Under the pieces are notes generated by a model, which did no database searches, was not told the origin of the DNA, and saw only the letters and a list, made by a program, of their open reading frames with translations. This document shows positions 37,952 to 48,460 of a stretch of 64,000 bases of DNA, one piece after another. The position numbers were made by a program, and so were the translations under genes. Numbering within the stretch: the stretch's first letter is position 1; each line of letters opens with the position of its first letter. Source of the DNA: Schizophyllum amplum (Eukaryota; Basidiomycota; Agaricomycetes; Agaricales; Schizophyllaceae); contig VDMD01000001.1 in the NCBI GenBank assembly GCA_007026445.1, forward strand, positions 1,364,001-1,428,000, given 5' to 3'.

Positions 37952-39306
37952 TCAGGAGTCGAGCCACCTCGATACCCGCGCGACCGTATCCCTTGTCCCT
38001 GGCTGGAAGCTAAAGATCATAAAATCATGCGGCTCATCTTCTGCTTCAAAGTATGCCACTTTCCCTCCCCCATCGACTGTACCCAGGTCGCGCACCATAC
38101 GGTCGCGCAGAAGGCGAATTTGGGGCAAGAGATTCTCCGCGCCGCCGGCTGCGATGAACGTGCGAGGGAATTCATGGAAGCTCGCATCCGCTGGTGGATA
38201 CTTCGATGCTGAGGACACGTATTGGTTGAGGTCTGCGAATCCCATACCCAGAGCAGGGCCGATGTATGCCTCCTTCGCGTCGTCCCAACCTAGTGGCTCG
38301 GCATCGTAGTCGGCGACGAAGAGCCTGCGTGGAGGCGGTGAGACGTCATGCGAGCAACCGAGGTCGACCCAAGGGGAGAGCAGCAGAAGGCCGCCAGGTG
38401 GGGCAGGCAGACCGGCATTGGGGTGGTCGACGAGGTAGCGAACGAGAGATACCGCGAGACCGCCGCCTGCAGAATCGCCTTCTACAATGATGTCTTTGGG
38501 CGCGAACCCGATGTCGTTGATGAGATACTTGTATCCGGCGAGCGCGTCAAGTAACGCGGTGGGGAATGCGTGTGCGCGTCGTCCGGGAGGAGCGGTAGAG
38601 AGTCGATATTCAATGGCGAATGCACGACGTACAGTCTTCGAGGACTCCATGATGCGTCGGGCGACGTTTGAGATAATGTGATCAGGGTGGGCTGAGCCCT
38701 CGGTGAAGCCGCCTGAGGTCAAAACGTGAGCAAAGTGAGGGGGAATACGAAGAGCACGCCACATACCACCATGTAATGAGTAAAGAACCTTTTCGCCTGG
38801 GATTGGAGCGAGCCCAATCGGCTTGGAGGAAGCGCGAGGGTGCATCCAGTATCCGGGTACGCGGACAGGCATGGCGCCTGTGACTGACGCCCAAAGTTTC
38901 ACAGTTCCTATTATCAAGTCGGGCGCGGGATTGACCCAGATACCAGCACCGTCCGCTACTGATACAATCCCTCTATAGTCAGGTTCTGAGAAGAGCGGGC
39001 CCGTTCTGGCAAATCCTTTCAGCTCGACGCGGCGATCGTAGGTGGGTGTGACTTACACTGCGGTAACATCACCTAGACGCCTGATGAGCTGGACCTTCAG
39101 AGTCTTCAGGATGCTCCAGGACCTTCGTGGTCGGAACACACTGCATGGCGCACGTAAGGACCACTGATGACGCGTCCAACGCGGCGGACTCACGGCAACA
39201 AGGCGACGGTAATCCAGAGGGGAATCCAGAATATGCCCGTCATGTAGAGCTTGAACAATATGTACACCGCCTTGAACGGCTGATGCCGCCATAGCAGATC
39301 GAGCAT
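37952..39306 (-). CDS. Alpha/beta hydrolase fold-3 (hormone-sensitive-lipase type) with N-terminal membrane helix
   Basis: Exon 1 (from 39306) reads MLDLLWRHQPFKAVYILFKL, then YMTGIFWIPLWITVALLP. This is an N-terminal membrane anchor like that of fungal steryl-acetate and related hydrolases. Splicing at about 38712-38768 completes the oxyanion-hole motif HGGGF. Further landmarks are AIEYRLS, IIVEGDSAGGGLAVSLVRYL with the nucleophile Ser (about 38450-38500), LLLLSPWVDLGCS and the C-terminal EDEPHDFMIF with the catalytic His (about 38010-38040); the Asp is probably in this last region too. Introns are about 39145-39195, 39010-39056 and 38712-38768. The HSL group acts on short-chain esters; the substrate here is unknown. 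It is divergent from a HAD phosphatase, with 171 bases between the starts. Confidence 0.85.
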
Positions 39307-39477
39307 CGAGGTCAGTGAACGTTATGGTTGGGGACAAGATTCGGGTGAAGGCACGACGACAACGCGCCAACGGGCCCGCGCTGCGCGCCAATTGTCACTG
39401 TGTGATGACGCACATGATCGCGCGGACTGCCGGTGATCCGAGTCGCGCATCCCCTCATTCGGAGTCATCGCCCGCCA
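39307..39477. promoter_or_regulatory. Short bidirectional promoter between hydrolase and HAD genes
   Basis: Only 171 bases separate the two divergent start codons. CCGCCC/GGCG-rich sequence is present but no recognisable specific site. Confidence 0.4.
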
Positions 39478-40528
39478 TGACGGTCGCACACCGGGGCATC
39501 CGCCTGGTCACCTTCGACGCGCTGCACACGCTGATAACGCCGCGCGCACCCATTCACGTGCAGTACTCCAACACCTTTGCGCCCTACCTTGGCGTCCTGG
39601 ATCCCGATGCGCTCAAGCGCTCGTTCAAGACGGGTGAGCGGTGAAGGCCGCCCTCGTCCACAGCAGTGGAGGTAACACTCCGAACGCAGCACTCAAGGCA
39701 GTGCACCAGACCAATCCCACGTACGCAAAGGGGAGCTCCGTCTGGTGGGCGGAGGTTATCAGACGTACGGCGCTTGACGCGGGCGCCAATGCTCGAGGTG
39801 CGTTGATCATGAATAACCTACACTGCGCGACTAACTAGAATCATGGAGATGTCGATGAGCACTTAGCTAAGATCGTGCCTCGTCTTCTCCAGGTATTTAG
39901 CTCTCGCGAAGGATACAAGGCCTTCGACGACGCGCTGCCCGTTCGTGAGCTGCCAAGATTCCTATCCTGCTTTTATAGTTAACACGAATCAAGTGAGCCG
40001 CTTGAAAAAGCTCGGCATCAGCACCGCTGTCGTGAGCAATGCGGATTCCCGAATGCGTGAGTATTACTGCTGCACCATGCACTTACGCTAAGAAATCGGA
40101 CATAGATATGGCTATTCGCGATCTCGAACTGTCGCATTTCCTCGACCCTGTTGTGCTCAGCGAGGAAGCCAAGTTCGCGAAACCATCCCCAGAAATATTC
40201 CTTGAAGCATTGCGCCGCGTCTCCCCGTCCATCAAACCAGAAGAGTGCTTGCACGTCGGCGATGAGCTTGAGGCGTACGTCCATAAGACCTTAGTACCGT
40301 GCAGCTGCCCGTTGACTTGCTACTCACCACAGCGACTACCGTGGCGCAACTGCGGCCGGTATTCACGCGCTGCTGCTGCGCCGACCGGGCGATACCGAAG
40401 CCCATGTTGAGCCAGGCGAGAATCTGGCCGACGTCGAGACGATCCAGGACTTGGATGGTATATTCCGCTGGATGCTATCTCGAGACGTGATAACAACTAG
40501 AGGAAGCGCTGGCAGCACCGAGGCTTGA
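39478..40528 (+). CDS. HAD-superfamily hydrolase (HDHD3-like)
   Basis: MTVAHRGIRLVTFDALHTLI contains HAD motif I as F-D-A-L-H-T, the first Asp being the nucleophile but with Leu where the usual second Asp stands (DxDx[TV]). Similar DALHT/DAxGT forms occur in HDHD3-type proteins. Motif II is TAVVSNADSRM (about 40020-40057) and motif III spans EEAKFAKPSPEIFLEAL (about 40160-40215). Motif IV follows as HVGDELEADYRGA, joined over an intron at about 40275-40330. The C-terminal region continues to a stop at 40526-40528. Introns are short (near 39634-39690, 39798-39840, 39895, 39940-39990, 40056-40108 and 40275-40330). Start 39478 is chosen because the motif begins right after; a longer in-frame start (39315) would run into the divergent gene. 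Substrate is unknown. Confidence 0.82.
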
Positions 40529-41084
40529 CCATGCTTGCGATCAATTGTTTTTGTACATCAACGGAAGCACCGAATTGGGTCGCTGTTTATGGTCATACGG
40601 AATCCCATCCGGCAGATGCGGTGCGACGTTTACTGGCAGGCCAACACGCCGGCGGCGGTTGTTCGTCCTCACTGTGGCAAGGGCAGTCCAGGGGCAGTCT
40701 CAAGGTGAGTATGTGCATCTCGACTGCATCAGACTTTTCACTCGTCTTCATCCCCTGCGTCAAAAGGAATAAGTTCCCTCGTCTGCACTGTAACCACTTT
40801 TACACCACCCAAACTCCTCGCTGACCATCCAAATGGGTCGCCAGTTGAACCTGGCAAGAGTCAGCTGCTGCATCTGAACAGAGTCAGCTGTTGTCCTTGA
40901 GTAAGTCTGTTCGACCTTTTTCGCTTGCTCAGAGTATAGAGGGGGGCTCTCTGCTACATCAAAGACCGAGCTACTCTCCTTTGTTGTGCCCCGGACTGGG
41001 CTTTACGTGCACGGAGGCGACGAGCATATGCTAATATGCGAAATAAGGAGCAGTGATATTCAACAAGTTTTCGGAGGTGGTCGT

Positions 41085-41119
41085 ATGGGCGGTATAGTGT
41101 ACAAAAACCTCCTTTGAGG
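41085..41119. repeat. Inverted repeat copy A
   Basis: These 35 bases match the reverse complement of 41896-41930 with three mismatches. The core is ATGGGCGGTATAGTGT. On the minus strand the surrounding frame reads YLKGGFCTLYRPYDHLRK. Confidence 0.75.
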
Positions 41120-41895
41120 TAAACAACACGCACTTTGCCATTTACCCATCTTGCGACGCGCTTGCCACGAAAACATCGATCTTGACGCACTTTTCCTTCG
41201 AGTCTTCAGAAAGATATATATGTTCTATCAAGGTCAGTATGACAAGCTCAGAAGCGAGGGAGCCATGCTGGTGCGGGCAGAGAGTTCGGTGTTCAGTGAC
41301 GGTTGTCGGAGTTTGAATACAGGTCATAAGCGCCCGGCGTTTACCGGACTCCATTGTTCTCGCTGCCATGCGTTCGGCCTCGCGCCGACAGCCTTTCGCA
41401 CTCACTTAGGACTCTCTAGATGTTGTTATTTTACTTATATCCTCCGAGCAGCCGTATTGCCGTGGCAGACAGTAGCTGCATGATATTCAACTGTAATCTG
41501 CGCGTGAAGGTCTTCCCCGGGCCTGTTCATATCATGACTGTCTGGCTCATTGAAGGAGATGCTTGACAGCTAATGGGTGAGCTGAAGCTCTATCGCTTGG
41601 TATATTTGGCTGCCAAAAGGCTTCATCAATTCAACAGTGGCACGCTGCCGCACGCGCGACGCAAAAACAGGCCATGTGAGCCCACGGAAGGAGCCTTCCC
41701 ATGTCCCACCCATAACATATCACCAGGATAGCGGGGCTTATGAGGCCTAAAGGCCTAAAAACATAGATATATCAGAGCCGGTACGTCCTGAACAGATGTG
41801 TCGATTCGTGATCTCACCGGATTATGTGTCGTTTTGCGCAGAATGCCGAGCGTATGCGTCGCGCGACCGAACGAGACCCTCTAGGTGTTCCAATT

Positions 41896-41930
41896 CCTCG
41901 AAAGAGGTTTTTGGACACTATACCGCCCAT
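41896..41930. repeat. Inverted repeat copy B
   Basis: This is the partner of 41085-41119, 32 of 35 bases alike in inverted orientation, about 780 bases apart. On the + strand one frame reads FLERGFWTLYRPYGRLS, similar to the protein-level reading of copy A. Confidence 0.75.
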
Positions 41931-42125
41931 ATGGTCGTCTGAGCTGCTCATGTCAGGCCTGGGCCTGGAGTTCCACACAGCCAGATTGTACGTGCACCCC
42001 GCGTTTCAGTAGCCCATCCGTGATCTCCTACTATGCGACAAGCGCGGGCATGCTGGTAAGTGTAAGTACGACGCCATCGCTGACGTCGCTACGTCGACTA
42101 CCTCCCATACTTAACAACAACGCCG

Positions 42126-42907
42126 ATGTCGCTCATGCTGACCTTCACCAGCAAAGACATCCTCAATAGCACCATCTGCATCCACGGCGGGCAAGTAGCC
42201 TACACCCTCCACACCACCAAAGACATTCGCGGGCGCAAGGTGACGACTGTGGCTGGCAGCACTCCTGCGTCTATCAACTGGCAAAAGCACTACCTGGAAG
42301 TCGGGACTCAGGTGCTGCCCGTGGGCGAGGCAAAGCGGGAAGCGGGCGACAGGCTGAATAGCGAGAAGGTGTGGCAGTGGGGGGACGCGGAGTACGACTT
42401 GCACTTCTCACAGGACCGATGGACGGTGAGTGGCACTTGGACGTGAGTGGGGGAAGGATGCGGACCAGAGGGTTTGTGTTGCCAGCTCACACGGTTGTGT
42501 TGCCAGCTCACACGGTTCTCTCTGTCCCCACCACGAGTGAGTCATTTGCCTCCATCTCACGCGGCTATTGCCGCCACCCTTTAGGCAAAGAAACTATCCG
42601 GCGTCGTCGTCGCGTTTTTCTTTCCCTACCACACACGCACCTTCCACAAGAGTGAGCTCGCGCAAGTCGTGCTCCAGAACGACCTGCCACCCGCGGAAGC
42701 AACCTTTCTCGTCCTCGTGTTCATCTACTCGGAGATACGACGGCAGGATGAGCAGGTAAAGATGTGTGTCTCCGAGATGGGAGACATGAGTGTTGAAGAG
42801 CGATCCTCCAGCGAGCGTCGTCTGCCGGGACGAGCGCCGAGGCGGCATCCAGCGCCGCGACTAGCGCAGGAGGCGTGCTGAGAGTGCCTTTGTTCGGACT
42901 ACAATGA
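42126..42907 (+). CDS. DUF6593-type small protein
   Basis: Exon 1 gives MSLMLTFTSKDILNSTICIH, then VAYTLHTTKDIRGRKVTTVA, VGTQVLPVGEAKREAGD and DLHFSQDRWT. This matches the start of the beta-rich domain annotated DUF6593, which I know from basidiomycetes in many copies. After an intron (42426-42584) the frame resumes AKKLSGVVVAFFFPYHTRTF, HKSELAQVVLQND and EATFLVLVFIYSEIRRQDEQ. A second intron (about 42757-42819) leads to a Ser/Ala-rich tail ending PLFGLQ and TGA at 42905-42907. The DUF6593 fold resembles the tubby/LURAP-type barrel by my recollection, so a lipid- or membrane-related role is only a guess. Intron 1 is unusually long and carries a 21-bp tandem repeat. Confidence 0.75.
42475..42516 (+). 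repeat. Two perfect 21-bp tandem repeats inside an intron
   Basis: The unit TGTGTTGCCAGCTCACACGG plus T occurs twice without change (42475-42495 and 42496-42516). It lies inside intron 1 of the DUF6593 gene and probably lengthened it by a recent duplication. Confidence 0.9.
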
Positions 42908-43106
42908 TCGATGACCACGATCGCCCTCTGCGGGAAACCATACATAAGTAGCTGCTCCAGCCATAAGGGGAGGCTACCGTGCTGGCGGGGTCACCGGTCA
43001 TAGGCCGTCTCGACGTCGGACGCCCCTGCGTCGGCTCCTGATGGTTGGTGGATGGTTGACGGGGACAACCGTGTCAAAATTGGAAGACGCGTGGGCGATG
43101 AAGTGA

Positions 43107-43440
43107 CTAGTCGGTGACCGAGACAAGCTCGCCGGAGTGCGCGTCGACCATCACCTCGCACCATGTGTTGGTCTCCTCGTTGCTGTTCTGGACTACGTGC
43201 ATGGGCGCGCCGCTGCCGTCCTCCTATGCAAAGTACTGGAGACGGGCGTGCTTGCCTGATCAAGCCTCGATATCATGATTGAAGGAGTTGATGTCGACCG
43301 CGAAGGCAGACGGTGCAATGCGGTATGTCTAGGGCTGCGCGAGCGCTTGAGCATTGAAGGCCGCCCTTTTAGCGAAGGACAAAACGTACGGTGACGAAGG
43401 CGTGCCCAAACGAAACGACCTTGTCGTCGGGAGGACATGG
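43107..43440 (-). pseudogene. Relic of an M36 (fungalysin) metallopeptidase propeptide
   Basis: Minus-strand blocks DDKVVSFGHAFVT, ARLQYFA, EDGSGAPMHVVQNSNEETNT and WCEVMVDAHSGELVSVTD match the FTP/PepSY-type propeptide of fungalysins in order. Lesions are evident: an in-frame TAG separates LQYFA from EDGSG, the spacer before it contains further stops, and a TAG follows SVTD (43107-43109). The catalytic domain with HEXXH should come next at lower coordinates, but that space holds the DUF6593 gene on the other strand and no peptidase. The remnant is thus a truncated 5' piece. The frame upstream to 43990 is open but not clearly of this family. Confidence 0.65.
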
Positions 43441-43560
43441 CTATGCAGCGTGATTGGACGTGCAGGGTCAGAAGCAAGGAAGGCTTCCATCGGTTCTCCC
43501 CTGCGTGTTGGCATTTGCGCGAACCAAAGCAATGAGATCTTGAGAGTCTGTATTCGCACG

Positions 43561-44143
43561 TAAGTTCTGCGTGAGCTGGGCCGTCGAGTGTGTTTCACTT
43601 GAACAACTGACGGAAGAGCTGCCCACAATAAGGATTCAATTTTGGGGGTAGAGAAGGGGCCGCGGGGAAGCGAATCGAGCATGAGAGGAAGGGTTAGCGT
43701 TAGCGAGCCTGGAGAGGGGCCAGGGGAGTCGTGCGGGAGCGAAGTGAGCACATACGTAGTACTGGTAGCACGCCGGGAGAAGGGGAGCGAAGGACGCGGA
43801 GGAGCGAGGTGAGTTATATAAGGTATGGGCAAGGGACGGGTGGACGCAAAGTGAGGGAGTCCCGGGGGCGAGTTTGGGATGGAGGGCGCTCGCGAGGCAT
43901 AGCTATTCCTTGGATCGTACGTCCGAGCCAGATTGTTCATGGCTTTCGTACCATCAATCACACCAGTACTATGCCTTAAAAACCCATGCAACATCTGGGC
44001 TTTCTTCCGAGCGAGGAGCGGTTAGATTTGCATGTCGTACAGTAGCGATACGTGCCATACGAGGCATGCAAGGACGTGACCGGGACGCGAGCACTTCTGT
44101 CCTGGTCCGAGAGGTGACAGCGGCGTGGAGCGAATGATCGAGC
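43561..44143. other. No gene recognised between the fungalysin relic and bS6m
   Basis: A minus-strand frame stays open for much of this stretch (to 43994) but is Ser/Pro-rich and shows no family. GC-rich codon composition alone can keep such frames open. 3' flank of the bS6m gene lies at its upper end. Confidence 0.35.
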
Positions 44144-44695
44144 TCAAGGGTCGACCAGGTCCTCGGCGGAGAGCTTGGATCCCTTCATGACCTTCTTGCC
44201 CTCTACCGCGAGCTCCTCGGCACGTTCAGCCAGCTTGAGCACCGACCAGCGGATGACACGGGGATCCTGGCGCATGATGCCGTTCAGGGATTTGAGTGTG
44301 CGGGGTGCTGTGTCGAAGTGCAAGGTCCAGTAGCTGAAGTTCGTTGCAAAGTGGGATGCAGGAGGTAAGTTGATAGCGAGCGGCGCAAGGAAGTAAAGCA
44401 ACACGTTCGTCAGCCTGGGCAACCTCGTTCGCAGAGTGAAGATCACGCACTCTCCATAGTTGTAGCCCTGTCTATGCCGTCGCATGCGTTGTGGCAGCGT
44501 ACGCGTCCCCCACGAGTCGATGCTCCGGACAACACCACCAGCCCTCATGACATGCTGCGCGGACTGGCGCACAAGCTCTTGGATGTGTTTCTGTGATTGA
44601 TAGTCAGCGGGACTTTGTCGGGTATTCGCAGCCAATGTTGCACTCACATATTCTGGCGAGTGCACCGTAATGCATAGCAGCTGGTAGAGAGGCAT
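44144..44695 (-). CDS. Mitochondrial small ribosomal subunit protein bS6m
   Basis: The spliced product reads MPLYQLLCITVHSPEY, then KHIQELVRQSAQHVMRAGGV, VRSIDSWGTRTLPQRMRRHR, QGYNYGDYWTLHFDTAPRT and RQDPRVIRWSVLKLAER. This is the bS6 ferredoxin-like fold: strand MPLYQLLCI, the WGTRTLPQRM loop, a long helix, and the DPRVIRWSVLKL strand. The C-terminal extension ends AEDLVDP. Introns are about 44592-44647 and about 44340-44457; splicing the second joins GGAGA to CTACTGG (GDYW). Fungal homologues (yeast Mrp17) are mitochondrial. The start at 44695 is the first Met of the fold; the open frame continues upstream without homology. Confidence 0.9.
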   Translation of the reverse strand: MPLYQLLCITVHSPEYVSATLAANTRQSPADYQSQKHIQELVRQSAQHVMRAGGVVRSIDSWGTRTLPQRMRRHRQGYNYGECVIFTLRTRLPRLTNVLLYFLAPLAINLPPASHFATNFSYWTLHFDTAPRTLKSLNGIMRQDPRVIRWSVLKLAERAEELAVEGKKVMKGSKLSAEDLVDP

Positions 44696-45248
44696 GGTCC
44701 CTTCGCCGACGTGAGCTGAGCGAAAACGAAGACCGCGCCGCGCGCGATCGTGTGGGACGCACGTGGATGGGACTGCGGCCCGTAAGTCCCGGCTGCATCT
44801 GTCGTGCAGGCAGAACCAGTACGCCTCATGCTGTCGGTACCCTGACTCCGTGCGATCTCTCGGATAGAGCTGCTGCCTATTCACCCTTATGCACCTCACA
44901 CGGGTCCAGTGTGAAGTTTCCTTGGACCTCAAAGGACCAGCGTAAGACTCCTAGTGCTCACTGCTCTTTTGTCGTCGTCATGACGAGGCTGCTTACTTCT
45001 GTATGCTCTGCAAATTCGCCGGAGGGGAGTAGTAGATAAGTACACCGGCCCTTGACGTTAGTCAGCGAGGGGACTTCGCGCGTGTAATACATCACACAAC
45101 CATTGGCAGCCGGGCCTTCTTGCTCCTTCCCTTCATCACCCCTTGTGGTGCAGCTTCAGCGCTTGCGAGGGCTTCCCTTCAGCTTCTCCTTCGAAGATTC
45201 CGGTGACATAACAGGCAAGGGCGTCTCGAGGACACCAGCGAATTCAAG
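44696..45248. other. Divergent intergenic region between bS6m and Vps62-like genes
   Basis: This 553-base stretch should contain both promoters. No motif is convincing. Short frames overlap it without recognisable content. Confidence 0.4.
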
Positions 45249-46581
45249 ATGCACCTCATTGGACCTCTCGCAGCACTTCAGTTCACCGTTGGGACGCCTG
45301 AAACGCATCTCCAGCGCGGCGCGATCCCGGACTATGCGCTTACATATGCACCGCATACGGTGCTGTATTCGGGCGAGGGCTGGTGGCCGTCTGATGTTGC
45401 CACGCACTTGGACCATGTCACGCCAGAGGTGCGTTTCCTGTTGACGTCTGTTTTCACTCGCGCGTCGACCTCTGAGTCTATGTGGCCCATGATCTCTATA
45501 AACAAAGTTCTCAATGTACTGATCATTAAGCTCAGGTCGACTTCACACCAGTGACCACCGAGTCTGTTACGCTCGACACGCTTACCAGTGTATCCGCGCG
45601 AGCATTCCTGTCGTCCGACGATGACGTTGAGGATAACCCCGCTTGGCTACTGTCGACGGACAACACACCGAACTCCAGTGGCCTTTCGCGGGCACCGGCA
45701 ACCATTATTGCTGCGGACAAAGGCGACTACGTCGACGTCTTCTACTTCTACTTTTACTCCTATAATTACGGTAGGTCTGCAGTCTTTTGCCTGCTCAGAT
45801 TTATGACTTTACATGATACGCTTCTGATCAGGTCCTCTGTTCCTCGGCGAGCGGTATGGCAATCACGTCGGCGACTGGGAGCACTCCATGGTGCGCTTCG
45901 TAGACGGCAAGCCCACGCACGTCTACCTCTCCTCGCACAACTCCGGGTTTGCGTACACCTACGACGCGATCCAGAAACAAGGCGCGCGGCCCGTCGTCTA
46001 CGTCGCAACCGGCACGCATGCGAACTATGCGACCGCGGGCGCGCATAACATCATCTCCGTAGCTGGGAGTGAGTATGCGCAGCGAGAAGCGGCACTGCCA
46101 CTGTGCGGCAGTTCAAACATGCTAATGCGTCTGCTTCCCAGCGCTCGTCCAGGACCACACGGACGACGGCCCGTTCTGGGACGTGGCGCAGAACTACCGC
46201 GGATATTGTGGGTACGCGAAAGCCACCACGAAGACACACTGAATATCTTTAACAGGGTATAATCCTGATGGTACCATCGACGCGGCTGGAGGCTCTGGTA
46301 GAGGAGGTTCGGAGCAGACAAGCGAGAGCGTAGACTGGCTTTACTGGACCGGGCGCTGGGGCGACGATCAGTTGCCGAAGGACGACCCGCGGCAGTACTG
46401 CCTACTTGACTTCGAATGCCACCATGTGGCCGGTCCCACTGGTGTGTGGAGGCACGCCTTGAGACTTGTTACGACTTGCTGATGAACGCCTTGTCCAGGT
46501 CCTGTTCGCAAAAACCTAGGTCGAAAGGCAGTTTGTCAGTACGAAGCTGACTGCAAGATACTCGACAGTATTTGGTCATAG
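45249..46581 (+). CDS. Vacuolar protein sorting-associated protein 62 (Vps62/DUF946-like)
   Basis: Exon 1 gives [20 protein letters not shown], then [16 protein letters not shown], as at the start of Vps62/DUF946 proteins. Later exons give [57 protein letters not shown] and [16 protein letters not shown]. The NHVGDWEH block and the A-TGTHANY block are the family's core. Further on come [15 protein letters not shown] and [20 protein letters not shown] sequence, and after a final intron (about 46441-46499) [20 protein letters not shown], ending at TAG 46579-46581. Introns are about 45430-45536, 45771-45832 and 46070-46140. Yeast Vps62 was named for a vacuolar sorting phenotype; the biochemical role is unknown. 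A signal sequence is not obvious at ATG 45249, so an upstream exon is possible. Confidence 0.82.
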
Positions 46582-47464
46582 ACTCGAGATCTGCAGGACG
46601 CTGTACAGTCCGACAATCGAGATTCCATAATGCCCTGTATATCGGGACCGACCGTGCATTTCCTACCTCACAGTAACAGTCCTCAACAGACCGTATTTGA
46701 TAAGATGTACAGGTCATCATCACTCCCGGCCAGTCGATACCACGGAAAGCAGTACTTACTTACCCCTTCATCAAGTTCATGCAAACTGAACGATGGTCAC
46801 ATGATCGTGGGACTGCAAAATAAGTTCCGTTCACGTTGCTCGCTCTCTAAGTACTGTACTGTATTTACGGCCATCTTGTCGTTGCTTCATCTACCCCTAG
46901 TTCTCTTGTACGTCGCGGACCCTACTGGAGCGCTAGAATGGCACCCTCGACAACACAGAAAACCCCATAAATGACGGTGCATCTTCTATCCATCGTCATT
47001 CATATCGCGAAGGTCATCCCAGGTCCAGGCGCCAACTTGAATCCAGAGGCCTCCTATCGCGCTATCACCAGCACTTCCACACTCCGGGATCTGGCTACTG
47101 CTACTATGTCCGCTGATGCTCCTCGACCTCAGGGATGGCAGTCAGCCTGGAAATCTGGGACCTGCATATCGTGACGCTCGAATAGAGCTCGCGCCCTCAT
47201 TTCGATCATTGGACAAGTATCAGCATTCATTCACTGATTGGCCTTGCCCCGCCTGAAGTAATACTTACTCCTCTTGATCCTGCCCTGCGGATCCTTCTGC
47301 GAAGTGGGGAACTGTTCCCTTTGTTCAAGTACCTGATCCTATAGTCCCACGACGATGTGAATACATCGCAAAGGCTTCGATTCTTCGTCATTGGTGCTCT
47401 GAGTTCTGTCGTGGGTACGAACGGTGGACCACCGTAGGAACTTAGAGGCGTCCTCAACAGGGAA
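46582..47464. other. No gene recognised (about 0.9 kb)
   Basis: Frames are short in all six readings and no RNA gene or repeat was seen. It lies downstream of the Vps62-like gene and may hold its 3' UTR. Confidence 0.4.
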
Positions 47465-48460
47465 GTGCAACGTCCAGATCGACCTTGTCCCCATCAACAA
47501 CTCACAATCCCTTTACGGATGATGAAGACAAAGCCAACTTGGAGGTCACGGCCACCGCGCGCGGTTTCATGCCTATTCCGGACGGTTTGCCGTCGCCCGA
47601 GAACGCCGCATTCAGTGGACCTACCGGTCCTGATCTCCGTATGTCCTCGACGCGCCGCCAGTTCAGATCACCGCTCAAAGGCTTTCAGCGACCACCATCC
47701 TCCGCGCCTCACGGGGCCCGCCAGTCCACAGGAACTTCTCCTGAACGCGGCCTTCGAGGCGCTCGAGTTGACGATCGATGGTGGCATGCACGCTCGGCGA
47801 GCGCTTTGGACTCCGAGATGTGCTGATACGTATGGGTCTTGGCCATATGCGCTTGTGCAAGGTCGAGTTGAGGTCGAGCACGGCGTTTGGCCCATTGTAT
47901 CGAGCGGAATGCGGGCAACGAGCAAGCGTGCACGACTCGCGAGCGGCTCTGCTACATGTATCGTCTCCCTGCTGCCGCGATGGTGCACGGCTCCGTGAGT
48001 CATTCAATCGTCTATTTCTGTATTCTGTACTCTGACGGAGGACATGTTAACGCAGTCAAGTGGTCCGTTGCCTGAGGTGGCCTCGGAGCGCGATACTCTG
48101 TGGACCGGCATTCCGCATAGCTCACGCGTGCAGCCCTGCCCGCCTTATTCGCGCGTGGCAGCCACGGACGGTATGTTCTGTGACAGTCCAACCTTCAATA
48201 ATCTATCACTCATCCCCAGGATCCGGACTGCGCCTCCCACGGCCGCCCTCCAACATATGCGACGCCAGGCTCCAGCGCTCATTCTGAAGCGCATCCACGA
48301 GGCGCTGCGGCCCCCAGCAAGCAAATCTTCCGTTTATCTACTGATTTTCATCGATCCCCTCCGCTTGCCCTTCGCGTCGACGACGCCATGTGTATGGTTC
48401 GCTATGACAGTATACGATCGCCGGGAGTTTGCCTGTACTGGAAACCTACCCACCTTCTAG
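47465..48460 (+). pseudogene. Degenerate coding-like region, unassigned
   Basis: Several plus-strand segments look like former protein sequence but lie in different frames: NPFTDDEDKANLEVTATARG and FMPIPDGLPSPENAAF (about 47505-47620), AAFEALELTIDGGMHARRAL (about 47750-47810), RERLCYMYRLPAAAMVHGSV (about 47940-48000) and EVASERDTLWTGIPHSSRVQ (about 48075-48130). No single set of GT-AG introns that I tried joins them. It may be a decayed gene or a real gene with splice sites I missed. No family is recognised, and chance reading frames in GC-rich DNA remain possible. Confidence 0.25.

Larger units (their letters stand above)
40529..42125. other. Gene-poor 1.6-kb region with inverted repeat fragments
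   Basis: I see no intact gene. It contains two diverged copies of one sequence in opposite orientation (41085-41119 and 41896-41930), each reading GF(C/W)TLYRPY in one frame. The part 41960-42125 is AT-richer and should hold the promoter of the DUF6593 gene. The region looks like decayed mobile DNA. Confidence 0.45.
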
